Shown: positions 44,371 through 53,880 of the stretch, piece by piece
How the letters are laid out: every line of letters starts with the position of its first letter
Position numbering within the stretch: position 1 is the stretch's first letter
NCBI RefSeq assembly: GCF_019218755.1
Contig: NZ_JAHUWZ010000002.1
Span: forward strand, 248,001-312,000
Direction: 5' to 3'
DNA length: 64,000 nt
From: Acidovorax sp. sif1233
GTDB lineage: Bacteria; Pseudomonadota; Gammaproteobacteria; Burkholderiales; Burkholderiaceae_C
Notes under the pieces: generated by a model
Databases searched by the model: none
What the model saw: only the letters and a program-made list of their open reading frames with translations
What the model was told of the DNA's origin: nothing
Made by a program: the position numbers and the translations under genes

Positions 44371-45156
44371 TTACTCGACCTTGGCCTTCGCGCGCAGGTC
44401 TTCCTGGAACTTCGCCAGCTTTTGCTGTTGCAGCTGCTGTGCCACCTGGGGCTTCACTTCTTCCAGCTTGGGCAGTTCTGCCTGGCGCACATCATCCAGG
44501 CGGATGACGTGCCAGCCGAACTGGCTCTTCACGGGGGCGTCGGTCATCTTGCCCTTTTCGAGCTTGACCAGGGCTTCGGTGAATTCACTCACATAGCTGG
44601 AAGGGTTGGCCCAATCCAGGTCGCCGCCCTTGGCACCGGACCCTGGGTCCTTGGATTGCTTCTTGGCGATGTCTTCAAACTTGGCGCCCTTCTTGATGGA
44701 AGCGATGATGGCCTTGGCATCCGATTCCTTTTCCACCAGGATGTGGCTGGCCTTGTATTCCTTGCCGCTGTTGGCCGCGACGAACTTGTCGTACTCAGCC
44801 TGGATCTCGGCATCGGTCACCGGGTTCTTCTTCTGGTAGTCGGCGAACAGTTCGCGGATCAGGATGGTCTGGCGGGCCAGATCCATTTGCGCCTTGTAGT
44901 CCGCCGAGCCTTCCAGGCCGCGCTTTTGCGCTTCCTGCATGAAGATTTCGCGGGTGATGACTTCTTCCTTGATCTGGCCTTCGATGTCCGGTGTCACGGG
45001 GCGGCCCGAGCGCTCCACTTGCTGCTTGAGTGCCTCGACGCGCTCTTTCGGCACGGCCTTGCCGTTGACGATGGCGACATTCTGGGCGGAAACGGGCAGG
45101 GCCATCGTGCCCAGCACGGCGGCGGCCACGAGGCCGGACAGGAGCTGTTTCTTCAT
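44371..45156 (-). CDS. Periplasmic peptidyl-prolyl cis-trans isomerase, parvulin type
   Basis: A 261-residue exported protein with a Sec signal (MKKQLLSGLVAAAVLGTMA, cleavage near VSAQN), an N-terminal helical SurA-like chaperone part, and a parvulin domain (YKASHILVEKESDAKAIIASI, then GGDLDWANP and FGWHVIRLDD). It should assist folding of envelope proteins. The start at 45156 is fixed by the signal peptide; the frame is open 80 codons more. It follows bolA after 67 bases, an order common in betaproteobacteria. Confidence 0.92.
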   Translation of the reverse strand: MKKQLLSGLVAAAVLGTMALPVSAQNVAIVNGKAVPKERVEALKQQVERSGRPVTPDIEGQIKEEVITREIFMQEAQKRGLEGSADYKAQMDLARQTILIRELFADYQKKNPVTDAEIQAEYDKFVAANSGKEYKASHILVEKESDAKAIIASIKKGAKFEDIAKKQSKDPGSGAKGGDLDWANPSSYVSEFTEALVKLEKGKMTDAPVKSQFGWHVIRLDDVRQAELPKLEEVKPQVAQQLQQQKLAKFQEDLRAKAKVE

Positions 45157-45223
45157 GCGGAATCCAAAAAATGAGAGGTTGTTTGCCAGCTGAGTTCCGG
45201 CAACTGGGGACATGGGGGCCGGT

Positions 45224-45484
45224 TCAGAGAACTTCAATGGCAAGGGCGTGAACCCCTTGGTCAATAAATTCTTGCAGCGCATCATACACAAGGCGGTGCT
45301 GCGCGACCCGGGCCTTGCCTGTAAACAAAGGTGACGAAATGCGGACCCGGAAATGGGTGCCGAAACCAGTGCCGTTGGCCCCCGCATGTCCCGCATGGGC
45401 GGCGCTTTCGTCGAGCACTTCCAGGGCCGTGGGCGTGAGCCGGTCCGCCAGGGCCTGGTGCATCTGCTGCGCGAGTGTGGTCAT
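45224..45484 (-). CDS. BolA family protein
   Basis: An 86-residue BolA: FGTHFRVRISSPLFTGKARV followed by QHRLVYDAL is the family core. BolA proteins work with monothiol glutaredoxins in iron-sulphur cluster handling and also affect cell shape and gene expression. The ATG at 45484 gives the normal length. It lies 13 bases after yciB and before the prolyl isomerase gene. Confidence 0.93.
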   Translation of the reverse strand: MTTLAQQMHQALADRLTPTALEVLDESAAHAGHAGANGTGFGTHFRVRISSPLFTGKARVAQHRLVYDALQEFIDQGVHALAIEVL

Positions 45485-45497
45485 GGCAGGTCGTCCT

Positions 45498-46046
45498 TCA
45501 GGCTGCGGGCTCATCGCCTTCGTCGCCCTTGAGGTGGGGCGCCACATAGATGCCCTGGCCCACCAGGAAGACCAGCGGGAAGGCATACCCCCAGAGCTTG
45601 AAGTCCACCCAGGCCTCGGTGCTGAAGTTGACGACGACATACGCGTTGATGGCCGACATGAACGCGCAGTACACGATCCAGGCGACGTTCAGCCGGTGCC
45701 ACACACCCTCTGGCAGGGTCAGCTGGCTGCCCAGCAGCATCTTGAGGAAGTTCTTCTTCATGATCCACACCGCCACCGCGAGCGCGACGGACATGGCGCC
45801 GTACAGCACGGTGGGCTTCCACTTGATGAAGCGGTCGTCCTGCAGCACCAGCGTGAGCGTGCCGAACAGCAGGATCAGCACCAGGGTCACCTTGTGCATG
45901 GTCTGCAGGCGCCGGTCGATGGCGTAGATCAGGGCCATCTGCGCGACGGTGGCGCCCATGAGCACCGCGGTGCCCACATAGATGCCGTACAGCTTGTAGG
46001 CCCCGAAGAACAGCAGGATGGGGAAGAAGTCGATCAGGATTTTCAT
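45498..46046 (-). CDS. yciB: Inner membrane-spanning protein YciB (septation protein A family)
   Basis: A 182-residue membrane protein with about five helices; the N-terminus [18 protein letters not shown] and the block [19 protein letters not shown] are diagnostic. YciB takes part in cell-envelope synthesis and division. It follows msrB after 24 bases and precedes bolA by 13, so it belongs to the same transcript. Confidence 0.94.
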   Translation of the reverse strand: MKILIDFFPILLFFGAYKLYGIYVGTAVLMGATVAQMALIYAIDRRLQTMHKVTLVLILLFGTLTLVLQDDRFIKWKPTVLYGAMSVALAVAVWIMKKNFLKMLLGSQLTLPEGVWHRLNVAWIVYCAFMSAINAYVVVNFSTEAWVDFKLWGYAFPLVFLVGQGIYVAPHLKGDEGDEPAA

Positions 46047-46070
46047 GGGGTCAGGGGCGGGTCTCGGGGC

Positions 46071-46484
46071 TCAGTCCTTGCCGGATTCGAAATCCAGCGA
46101 GGCCGAGTTCATGCAGTAGCGCAGGCCGGTGGGGGTGGGGCCATCTTCGAAGACATGGCCCAGGTGGGCCCCGCATTGTGCACACACTGTCTCGGTGCGG
46201 ACCATGCCATGGCTGCGGTCCACGATCTCGGTGATCGCCCCGGGGATGGCCTCGGAGAAACTGGGCCAGCCGCAGCCGGCATCGAACTTGGTCACCGAAT
46301 CGAACAATTTCGCGCCGCAGCAGATGCAGTGGTAGCTGCCATCGGCCCAGTGGGCCTCGTATTTGCCGGTGAAGGGGCGTTCGGTGGCGGCATGGCGCGT
46401 CACCTGCAGGGCGGCGGGTTCGGCGCCCTTGCCCTGCAGGATGGCTTGCCACTCGGCTTCGGTCTTCTGGACGGGGTAGGTCAT
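46071..46484 (-). CDS. msrB: Peptide-methionine (R)-S-oxide reductase
   Basis: Reduces methionine-R-sulfoxide in proteins, in the cytoplasm (no signal). The 137-residue protein has the zinc cysteines C53-x-x-C56 and C101-x-x-C104 and the catalytic C124 in RYCMNSASL. Its ATG overlaps the stop of selO (ATGA, 46481-46484), so it is translationally coupled with a protein AMPylase that itself answers to redox stress. Confidence 0.96.
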   Translation of the reverse strand: MTYPVQKTEAEWQAILQGKGAEPAALQVTRHAATERPFTGKYEAHWADGSYHCICCGAKLFDSVTKFDAGCGWPSFSEAIPGAITEIVDRSHGMVRTETVCAQCGAHLGHVFEDGPTPTGLRYCMNSASLDFESGKD

Positions 46485-47962
46485 GATGAACAGCTGATCT
46501 CGATGGAAGACGCCCAGTCGGGCGGGAAGGCTGCGTAGGCGTCGTGCCCGGGGTGCTCGTCGAAGGGGTGCTCCAGCAGCCGCTGAAGGGTTTGGAGTTC
46601 ACTGAAGTCGCCAAGTTTCGCCGCACGGATGGCTTGCTCGCCCAGGTGGTTGCGCAAGACGAACTTGGGATTCGTTTTTAGCATCAAATCGGCCGCTGGC
46701 GCTTGCCCATCAAGCGCCAGCAGCTCTGAATAGGATAGCAACCACTGGTCCAGGGCGGCGCGGTCGGCAAACAGGTCCCGCACCGGCTCGAAATCGCGCC
46801 CGGCCACTGCATGCGACAGGCGGCGCCAGAAGATCGTGTAGTCCACACCGTTGCGGGCGAGCAGCAGCAGGATGCCGTCGATCAGTTGCCCATCGCCTTC
46901 GCTGGCGCCCGCAAGCCCCAGCTTGGCGCGCATGCGGGCCATGAATTCCTGGGGGAACACGCTCTTGTAGGACTCCAGGGCCTGCTTGGCCAGTTCCTGG
47001 TCGCCGATCAGGGGCAGCAGCGCCTGCGCCAGGCAAAACAGGTTCCAGTACGCCACGTTGGGCTGGCGGTTGTAGGCATAGCGGCCCTGGGTATCGCTGT
47101 GGTTGCACACGTGGCCGGGCACGAAGGCATCCAGAAACTGGAAAGGGCCGTAGTCGATGGTCAGGCCCAGGATGCTCATGTTGTCGGTGTTCATCACCCC
47201 GTGGCAAAACCCCACGGCCTGCCACTGCGCCATCAGCCTGGCCGTGCGCTCGCTCACGGCCTGCAGCAGCGCGGCGTAGGCATTGCCGCCGACCTCGGTG
47301 GTGCCCCGGCATTCGGGGTAGTAGCGGTCGATGACATAGTCGGCCAGGGCCCGAAGCTGTGGCTGCAGGTCGTTGGCGGCGAAGTGCTCGAAATGGCCAA
47401 AGCGCACGAAACTGGGGGCCACGCGCGTGACCACGGAGGCTGTTTCGATCTCTTCGCGGCGCACGGGCGCGGGCGAGCCGGTGATGCACAGCGCGCGCGA
47501 TGTCGGAATGCCCAGGCCATGCATGGCCTCGCTGCACAGGAATTCGCGGATGCTGGAGCGCAGCACGGCCCGCCCGTCGCCCATGCGGGAGTAGGGCGTG
47601 CGCCCCGCGCCCTTGAGCTGGATTTCCAACCCGCCGGCGGTTTCCCCCAGCAGGATGGCCCGGCCGTCGCCCAGCTGGCCGGCCCAGACGCCGAACTGGT
47701 GCCCGCTGTAGACGCTTGCAAGGGGCCGCGAGCCAGCGAGCAGCACGTTGCCCGTGAAGGCCTGCAGGGCTTCGTCGCTCTCCAGCCATGCAGGGTCCAG
47801 GCCGATCAGCCGCGCCACGGCGGCGCTGGTTCCCACCCAGTGCGGCGCGGGCAGCGGGGTCGGGCGCAGTTCGGTGAAAAAGTCCGGTCCCAGGGCCGCG
47901 AAACCATGGTTCCAGGCCAGGCCGATGTCGGCGGTGGTGTCGCTGTCGGCGGGCAGGTTCAT
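46481..47962 (-). CDS. selO: Protein adenylyltransferase SelO
   Basis: A pseudokinase-fold enzyme of 493 residues that AMPylates protein hydroxyls. SYSGHQFG-like [40 protein letters not shown] and [19 protein letters not shown] are the family blocks. It ends EISCSS: a cysteine takes the third-from-last position where animal SelO has selenocysteine. E. coli SelO acts in oxidative stress, which agrees with its coupling to msrB. The ATG at 47962 is chosen by family N-terminus. A palindromic repeat lies inside the gene (46678-46739) and encodes [11 protein letters not shown]. Confidence 0.95.
   Translation of the reverse strand: MNLPADSDTTADIGLAWNHGFAALGPDFFTELRPTPLPAPHWVGTSAAVARLIGLDPAWLESDEALQAFTGNVLLAGSRPLASVYSGHQFGVWAGQLGDGRAILLGETAGGLEIQLKGAGRTPYSRMGDGRAVLRSSIREFLCSEAMHGLGIPTSRALCITGSPAPVRREEIETASVVTRVAPSFVRFGHFEHFAANDLQPQLRALADYVIDRYYPECRGTTEVGGNAYAALLQAVSERTARLMAQWQAVGFCHGVMNTDNMSILGLTIDYGPFQFLDAFVPGHVCNHSDTQGRYAYNRQPNVAYWNLFCLAQALLPLIGDQELAKQALESYKSVFPQEFMARMRAKLGLAGASEGDGQLIDGILLLLARNGVDYTIFWRRLSHAVAGRDFEPVRDLFADRAALDQWLLSYSELLALDGQAPAADLMLKTNPKFVLRNHLGEQAIRAAKLGDFSELQTLQRLLEHPFDEHPGHDAYAAFPPDWASSIEISCSS
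46678..46739 (-). repeat. Palindromic repeat element, copy 3, in frame inside selO
   Basis: GCTGGCGCTTG (46695-46705) and CAAGCGCCAGC (46711-46721) form an 11-base perfect stem with a five-base loop, flanked by AT-rich tracts. It matches the copies in hrpA and after hutD. Read in the direction of selO it is the same orientation and reading frame as in hrpA (ALDGQAPAA here, ALDGKAQAA there). Confidence 0.75.
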
Positions 47963-48083
47963 GGGGTCGATTGTCTCGCACCGGTGATGCCCCGGCCCCG
48001 GCAGGGCCATGGGTGGGGGAGGGTGGAACCCGTTGCGCCGCGCGCAGGCCGCCGCGCGGCCCGCGTGGGTTCGCCGGGTGTTC

Positions 48084-49127
48084 TCAGGCGCCCTGTTCGG
48101 ATGCCGTGCTTTCGGGCTCCGCGTGCAGTACGTGGGCCCGGTACTGGCCGGGCGGCATGCCGAACCAGCGCTTGCACGCCCGAAACAGGTTGCTCTGGTC
48201 GGCGAACCCCAGCAGATCGGCCACCTCAGCCAGGCTGCGGCGCTCATCGCTCAGGTACTGGCCGGCCAGCTCGCGCCGCGTGTCGTCCAGCAGTTGCTGG
48301 TAGCTCACGGATTCGGCCTGCAGGCGCCGCTGCAGCGTGCGGTCGGTCAGGTGCAGGCGCGCCGCCACGTCTTCGCGGCGGGGTTCGCCCAGGTGCAGGA
48401 TGCGGGCCACCTCGGTGCGCACGCGCGTGCTGGCCAGCGTCTGGCCCAGGTGGTCCAGTTCGGTCTCGACCAGTCTTTCGTGCAGGGCCCACAGGCTGGG
48501 GTTGTGGGTGGGAATGGGGGCCAGAAGGTCGGCCTCGGCCAGCAGGAAGCGGTTGGCGGGCTGGCTGAAGTGCGGCAGCAGGCCGAAGGCGGAGCGGTAG
48601 CGCGCCTCGTCCGCGGGCGGCGGGGTGATGAGTTCGACCGCCAGCGGCGTGAGCTCGCGGCGCGTCAGCCAGCCGCACAGGGTCAGCAGGGTCAGCACGG
48701 CGAACTCGACCCGCTGGCGCGGAATGGGCCGGGTGGCGCCGATGTGGCTCAGGACGAGCCAGTACCCGCGCGGCCCGCGCTCCATCTCGAAGGTGGTGGC
48801 GTCCGAGATCACCGCCATGTGCCGCTGCAGGTGCTGAAACCCAGCAAGGAGATTGGGGCCCGACGCCAGCGCATAGCCCACCAGATCCACGTTGCCGTAG
48901 CGCCCGGTCAGGTTGCGGTCGAGCCCCAGCCCCGGCTTGCCGTACTGCGCCGCGGCCAGCTCCCACAGGCGGCTCACGCGGTCTACGTCGACGCGGGTCT
49001 GGGGCAGGTGCAGCGCGGCCAGGTCGATGCCCGCCTCGGTGCACAGCTGTGCGGCCGGCAGGCCCTCGGCCGCGAACATGTCCGCGATGCCCCGCACCCA
49101 GGCGGCCGAACTGGTGCGTGGGGTCAT
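48084..49127 (-). CDS. AraC-family transcriptional regulator
   Basis: A 347-residue regulator: an N-terminal OruR/ArgR-type ligand domain ([34 protein letters not shown]) and a C-terminal AraC double helix-turn-helix ([16 protein letters not shown] and [19 protein letters not shown]). It is divergent from the lipoprotein carboxylesterase, with 183 bases between the ATGs, and probably controls it. Inducer unknown. Confidence 0.9.
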   Translation of the reverse strand: MTPRTSSAAWVRGIADMFAAEGLPAAQLCTEAGIDLAALHLPQTRVDVDRVSRLWELAAAQYGKPGLGLDRNLTGRYGNVDLVGYALASGPNLLAGFQHLQRHMAVISDATTFEMERGPRGYWLVLSHIGATRPIPRQRVEFAVLTLLTLCGWLTRRELTPLAVELITPPPADEARYRSAFGLLPHFSQPANRFLLAEADLLAPIPTHNPSLWALHERLVETELDHLGQTLASTRVRTEVARILHLGEPRREDVAARLHLTDRTLQRRLQAESVSYQQLLDDTRRELAGQYLSDERRSLAEVADLLGFADQSNLFRACKRWFGMPPGQYRAHVLHAEPESTASEQGA

Positions 49128-49310
49128 GGGTGGTTTTTCCCCTCAGGGTTAACGCTAGGGTGGTGTTCTGAAGTCACTGTTTTGGCGAGGTTGCGATAGT
49201 GGGCCGAAGGCGAAGCATTCACACAATCGTCGCTGAGGACGGGCCCTGCCGCAAGTGTGACGCTTCGGAGAGGCCCGCCCCATTCCTGAAAACCCCAAAG
49301 GAGACAAAAC

Positions 49311-51017
49311 ATGCCCGATTTTCAGTGGTGTCTGCGGTGGAGTGCCGCCGTGCTGTCGGTGTTGGCGACAACGGCGTGTGGCGGTTCGGACGGCAAGCCC
49401 CCCGAGCTGCGGGAAACCCGCTACGGCATGGTGCGTGGCGTGGACGACAGCGCCGCCACCGGCACCTATGCCTGGAAGGGCATTCCCTTCGCGAGGCCGC
49501 CGGTGGGCGAGCTGCGCTGGCAGCCGCCGGTGGAGCCCGTGGCATGGTCGGGCGAACGCAATGCCAGCCAGTTCGGCAATGCCTGCCTGCAGATGGGCCG
49601 CATCTACGGTCCCGGCGCCAACAACCGGTTCGACGACACCATCGGCCAGACGCTCAACACGCCCGTGGGGAACGAGGATTGCCTGACGCTCAACATCTGG
49701 CGCCCGGCCACGTCGCAGGACAACCTCCCCGTGCTGCTGTTCCTGCATGGCGGCAGCGCCATCTCGGGTTACACCGCCGATCCCGTGTACGACGGCGCGG
49801 CGCTGGCCCGCGCGGCCAATGCCGTGGTGGTGACCGCCAACTACCGCCTGGACGTGCTGGGGTTCATGCAGCTGCCCCAGCTGCACGGCGGCGGCCAGCC
49901 CTATACGGGCAACTACGCCCTGCTCGACAACGTGCAGGCACTGCGCTTCATCCAGAACAACATCGCCGGTTTTGGCGGCAACGCGGGCAATGTCACGCTG
50001 ATGGGGCAGTCGGCGGGCGCCATCAATGCGCTGGCGCTGCTGACGGCGCCCCAGGCTGCTGGGCTGTTCCACAAGCTCCTGCCGGTGAGCGGGGGGATTT
50101 CGCTGGCGGCGAATTTGCCGCCCGGCTCCATTCCCACGCTCAATCCTGCATCCCGGTATGCCACCCAGTCCGGCATGCTGCTGGCGCATCTGGCGCTGGC
50201 CGACGGCCTGGCGCCCGCGTTGCCCGCCGCCCAGGCACTGGTCGCGGGCTGGCCCGCCTCCCAGGTGGCCGGCTACCTGCGCGGCAAGGATGCGAGCGTG
50301 ATCCTGCAGACGCTGCTCAAGAACGGGCTCACCGGGTCCGGCCCCATCCCCGACGGCGTGGTGGTGCCCGCCGATCCGATCGCCGAACTGGGAGCCGGGC
50401 GCTATCACAAGGTGCCTGTCCTGTCCGGCTACACGGCGGACGAGGGCAAGCTGTTCGCGCCGTTCCTGGCATTGCTGGGGGGCAAGCCGGGGATGAAGAT
50501 TTCCGACGCGGACCGCTTCGCGATGATGCAGAAGTTCAACCCCGACGCGCCCACCACGCTCACGGCCGGCGACATCCTGGATGCCTCCTATCTGCCCGTG
50601 ACGGCGCCCGGCACGGGCTACAACGCGCGCACCCGCCTGCTGGGCAGCGTGTTCATCGACCCGAGCCGCGACAACCTGCTCAACACCCTGCGCAGCCAGC
50701 AATCCGCGGTATGGAGCTACCAGTTCAACTGGGCGCAGCAGCCCGCGCCCTGGAACGACGTGTACGGCGCGGCGCATGCGTTCGACCTGCCGTTCCTGTT
50801 TGGCAACTTCGGGCCTTCGGTCTTTGCCAGGGCCACCAACAGCGCGGCCAACCAGCCAGGGCGCCTGGCGCTCTCCAAGGCCATGATGGACAGCGTGCGC
50901 GCGTTCGTGCACACGGGAGATCCGAACAACGCGACGGTGAACCAGAACTGGAAGCCGTGGCCCAGCCGGCTCCTGTTCGACGCCGACCAGAAGGCCGTGC
51001 GCCTGAGTGTGCAATAA
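49311..51017 (+). CDS. Carboxylesterase type B, exported lipoprotein
   Basis: Alpha/beta-hydrolase of 568 residues with signal peptide and lipobox (LATTACGG, Cys23). The type B blocks are present: GNEDCLTLNIW, LFLHGGS, and the nucleophile elbow GQSAG (Ser near 233); an acidic residue in GYTADEGK and the His in GAAHAFDLPFLFG complete the triad. It should split esters outside the inner membrane. AAAGGAG lies seven bases before the ATG. Divergent from an AraC regulator; substrate unknown. Confidence 0.88.
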   Translation: MPDFQWCLRWSAAVLSVLATTACGGSDGKPPELRETRYGMVRGVDDSAATGTYAWKGIPFARPPVGELRWQPPVEPVAWSGERNASQFGNACLQMGRIYGPGANNRFDDTIGQTLNTPVGNEDCLTLNIWRPATSQDNLPVLLFLHGGSAISGYTADPVYDGAALARAANAVVVTANYRLDVLGFMQLPQLHGGGQPYTGNYALLDNVQALRFIQNNIAGFGGNAGNVTLMGQSAGAINALALLTAPQAAGLFHKLLPVSGGISLAANLPPGSIPTLNPASRYATQSGMLLAHLALADGLAPALPAAQALVAGWPASQVAGYLRGKDASVILQTLLKNGLTGSGPIPDGVVVPADPIAELGAGRYHKVPVLSGYTADEGKLFAPFLALLGGKPGMKISDADRFAMMQKFNPDAPTTLTAGDILDASYLPVTAPGTGYNARTRLLGSVFIDPSRDNLLNTLRSQQSAVWSYQFNWAQQPAPWNDVYGAAHAFDLPFLFGNFGPSVFARATNSAANQPGRLALSKAMMDSVRAFVHTGDPNNATVNQNWKPWPSRLLFDADQKAVRLSVQ

Positions 51018-51047
51018 GGTGAGGGTGCCAGTGCGATCTGCAGGGTG

Positions 51048-51749
51048 TCAGCGCGCCGCGGTGGCGGCGAGGTACGCGTTCAGCGCCTCGTCGTCCACGA
51101 TGGCCACACGTCCGAAGTCCAGCGACACGATGCCCATGCCTTCCAGCGCGCGCAGCACCTTGTTCACCGTCTGGCGCGACAGGCCCACCAGCTGGCCCAG
51201 CTCGTCCTGCGTGAGGTTCAGCCGCCGCGTGCTGCGCCAGAACAGGCGGCTCAGGTACAGCGCGACGCGGTGCTCGGTGGACTGGGTCCGTCCGGCCTCG
51301 ATGATCGTCATGGCCTGGCCCAGCCGCATGTTCAGGTGCAGCACCAGAAACTGGTTGAACGCCAGGCTGCTCTCGCGCAGCGTTGCGAACAGCGGCAGCG
51401 GCAGGCACAGCAGCGTGGTGGGGCGCAGGGCGACCACGTGGTACCGGCGGGGCTCGGGCTTCATGGCCGATCCTTCGCCGAACCATTCGCCATCGGGCAC
51501 GCCGATGAAGGCCGAGGAGCGCCCCTGGCTGGTGGGGCTTTGGAGCATCACCAGGCCGGACAGCACCGCGTGCCAGCCTTGCACGGCACTGCCGGCCGGC
51601 ATCATCACTGCGCCCTTGTCGCCGTGCGTGGCGAATACCTCGGCGCGCAGGCGCTCCTGCAGGGCTGCGGGCACGCTGGCAAACCAGGGCTGGGCCGCGA
51701 TGAACCGTGGGGCGGAGGGGGCGGAACTGAGCATGGGCGTGATTGTCAC
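51048..51749 (-). CDS. Crp/Fnr-family transcriptional regulator
   Basis: A 233-residue protein with an N-terminal cyclic-nucleotide-type beta-barrel (GAVMMPAGSAVQGWHAVLSGLVM) and a Crp-type helix-turn-helix (LTQDELGQLVGLSRQTVNKVLRAL given here in part: QDELGQLVGLSRQTVNKV). It lacks the N-terminal cysteines of Fnr, so it does not carry that iron-sulphur cluster. It is divergent from the acyl-CoA ligase 201 bases away and may regulate it; the convergent carboxylesterase ends 30 bases from its stop. Confidence 0.88.
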   Translation of the reverse strand: MTITPMLSSAPSAPRFIAAQPWFASVPAALQERLRAEVFATHGDKGAVMMPAGSAVQGWHAVLSGLVMLQSPTSQGRSSAFIGVPDGEWFGEGSAMKPEPRRYHVVALRPTTLLCLPLPLFATLRESSLAFNQFLVLHLNMRLGQAMTIIEAGRTQSTEHRVALYLSRLFWRSTRRLNLTQDELGQLVGLSRQTVNKVLRALEGMGIVSLDFGRVAIVDDEALNAYLAATAAR

Positions 51750-51950
51750 CGCCCACGCCAGGCGTTCAGGGTATTCCCTTGGCCTTTGTCAATGGGACGA
51801 CAGGTGTTGGCAGGCGCGGCCGCCGCGCGCACACTGCGGCCCTGTTGCATGTGCGCCGGCCGGCCAGTCCGCTTGCCCTGGGCGACACCGCAATGAGACA
51901 CGCCGCGCTACGATGACCATTCCATTCACCACAACATCCAAGGAGCACAC

Positions 51951-53594
51951 ATGCTGGGCCTGATGCAGAGCCAACCGTTGCTGATTTCGTCGTTGATCGA
52001 GTTCGCAGAGCGCCACCATGGCGATGCCGAAATCGTGTCGCGGCGGGTCGAGGGCGACATCCACCGCTACACGTACCGCGATCTGGGCGCGCGTGCACGC
52101 CGGTTGGCCAATGCGCTGGACGAGCTCAAGCTCGCGTTCAGCGACCGCGTGGCCACCCTGGCCTGGAATGGCTACCGCCACATGGAGATGTATTTCGGCG
52201 TGAGCGGCTCTGGCAGGGTGCTGCACACCGTGAACCCGCGCCTGCACCCCGACCAGATCGCCTGGATCATGAACCATGCCGAAGACCAGGTGCTGTGCTT
52301 TGACGTGACGTTCCTGCCCCTGGTGCAGGCCGTGCATGCCCGGTGCCCCACGGTGAAGAAATGGGTGGCCCTTTGCGATGCGGACAAGCTGCCCGCGGAT
52401 TCCGGCATCCCCGGCCTCACGAGCTACGAAGCCTGGATCGACGCGCAGTCGCCGGACTACGCCTGGCCCGCGTTCGACGAGAACTCGGCATCGAGCATGT
52501 GCTACACCAGCGGCACCACGGGCAACCCCAAGGCCGCGCTCTACAGCCACCGCTCGACCACGCTGCACGCCTATGCCGCCGCGCTGCCGGACGTGATGTG
52601 CCTGTCGGCACGCGACTCGGTGCTGCCCGTGGTGCCCATGTTCCACGTCAATGCCTGGGGCATCCCGTACTCGGCGGCGCTCACGGGCTGCAAGCTGGTG
52701 TTCCCCGGCCCGGCCATGGATGGCAAGTCGATCTACGAACTCATCGAATCCGAGAAGGTCACCTACGCGGCCGGCGTGCCCACCGTGTGGCAGATGATGC
52801 TGGGCCACATGAAGCCGGCCGGCCTGAAGTTCTCCACGCTCCGGCGCACCGTCATCGGCGGCTCGGCCTGCCCGCCCGCGATGATCCATGCGTTCAAGGA
52901 AGACTTCGGCGTGGAAGTCCTGCACGCCTGGGGCATGACCGAGATGAGCCCGCTGGGCACGCTGTGCACGCTCAAGAACAAGCACCTGGCCATGTCCAAG
53001 GACGACCAGATGAAGATCCTGCAGAAGCAGGGCCGCGCGATCTACGGCGTGGACATGAAGATCGTGGGCAGCGACGGCAGCGAGCTGCCCTGGGACGGCA
53101 AGACCTACGGCGACCTGCTGGTCAAGGGGCCGTGGATCGTGGACAGCTACTTCAAGGGCGAGGGCGGCCATCCGCTCATCCAGGATGCCCAGCGCCGGGG
53201 ATGGTTTCCCACCGGCGACGTGGCCACCATCGATGCCGACGGCTTCATGCAGATCACCGACCGCAGCAAGGACGTGATCAAGTCCGGCGGCGAATGGATC
53301 AGCTCCATCGACATCGAGAACATCGCCATGGCGCACCCCGCGATTGCGATGGCGGCCTGCGTGGGCATGCCGCATCCCAAGTGGGATGAGCGCCCCATCG
53401 TGGCCGTGGTCAAGCGCCCCGGCACCGAGGTCACGCGCGAGGAGCTGCTGGCCTTCTACGAAGGCAAGACCGCCAAGTGGCAGATCCCCGACGACGTGGT
53501 GTTCGTCGAGGCCATTCCACTGGGCGCCACCGGCAAGATGCTCAAGACCAAATTGCGCGAGCAATTGAAGGACTACAAGCTTCCGGGCCTTTGA
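51951..53594 (+). CDS. Fatty-acid-CoA ligase, medium/long-chain (AlkK-like)
   Basis: AMP-forming acyl-CoA synthetase of 547 residues: P-loop [45 protein letters not shown] and the lysine motif GATGKMLK. The GxWISS block is typical of the AlkK-like medium-chain group. AAGGAG is placed well before the ATG. It precedes a complete LIV-type transporter and beta-oxidation genes in the same direction, so it probably activates the carboxylic acid that the transporter brings in. Confidence 0.9.
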   Translation: MLGLMQSQPLLISSLIEFAERHHGDAEIVSRRVEGDIHRYTYRDLGARARRLANALDELKLAFSDRVATLAWNGYRHMEMYFGVSGSGRVLHTVNPRLHPDQIAWIMNHAEDQVLCFDVTFLPLVQAVHARCPTVKKWVALCDADKLPADSGIPGLTSYEAWIDAQSPDYAWPAFDENSASSMCYTSGTTGNPKAALYSHRSTTLHAYAAALPDVMCLSARDSVLPVVPMFHVNAWGIPYSAALTGCKLVFPGPAMDGKSIYELIESEKVTYAAGVPTVWQMMLGHMKPAGLKFSTLRRTVIGGSACPPAMIHAFKEDFGVEVLHAWGMTEMSPLGTLCTLKNKHLAMSKDDQMKILQKQGRAIYGVDMKIVGSDGSELPWDGKTYGDLLVKGPWIVDSYFKGEGGHPLIQDAQRRGWFPTGDVATIDADGFMQITDRSKDVIKSGGEWISSIDIENIAMAHPAIAMAACVGMPHPKWDERPIVAVVKRPGTEVTREELLAFYEGKTAKWQIPDDVVFVEAIPLGATGKMLKTKLREQLKDYKLPGL

Positions 53595-53655
53595 AGAAAG
53601 CTTGACGGCGGTGGCCTCAATGCATCGCCGTCGTCGTGGCCGTCGAATCTGGCGC

Positions 53656-53680
53656 AGACCAGACCAGACCAGGCCAGGCC
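53656..53680. repeat. Five-base tandem repeat
   Basis: AGACC occurs three times (53656-53670) and AGGCC twice (53671-53680) without gaps, in the gap between the ligase and the transporter genes. Too short for function to be inferred; copy number may vary between strains. Confidence 0.6.
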
Positions 53681-53720
53681 AGTGCACCCGTGGAACCGGC
53701 TTTGCCGGGCCACCGGGTGC

Positions 53721-53779
53721 GTCCCCCTCCCGCGCAGCGAGAGAGGGTGAAGGCGCGCAGCGCCACAGGGGGTGACACC
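53721..53779 (-). repeat. GC-rich intergenic repeat family II, copy 1
   Basis: Read on the minus strand it has the form CCTGnGnCGCTnCGCGCC, a C-rich tract, an internal hairpin (CCTCTCTCGC.. / GCG.GAGGGGG) and GACGC. The same order occurs on the plus strand at 58969-59060. Both copies flank the transporter operon in opposite orientation. I associate this element with Comamonadaceae intergenic regions from memory. Confidence 0.5.
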
Positions 53780-53880
53780 GATTCCAGTCACGTGTGCGAC
53801 GCTGGTAGGGGCAATCCCTGAGCATCGCTTTGTTGCAACGCGGTACGCTGCGTTGTGTTGATTTACAAGGAGACAAGACC

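Noticed and set aside
53836-53855. CAACGC-N8-GCGTTG inverted repeat before the cluster B binding-protein gene
   Set aside because: Short arms with a wide spacer occur often by chance in this base composition; nothing else marks it as an operator.
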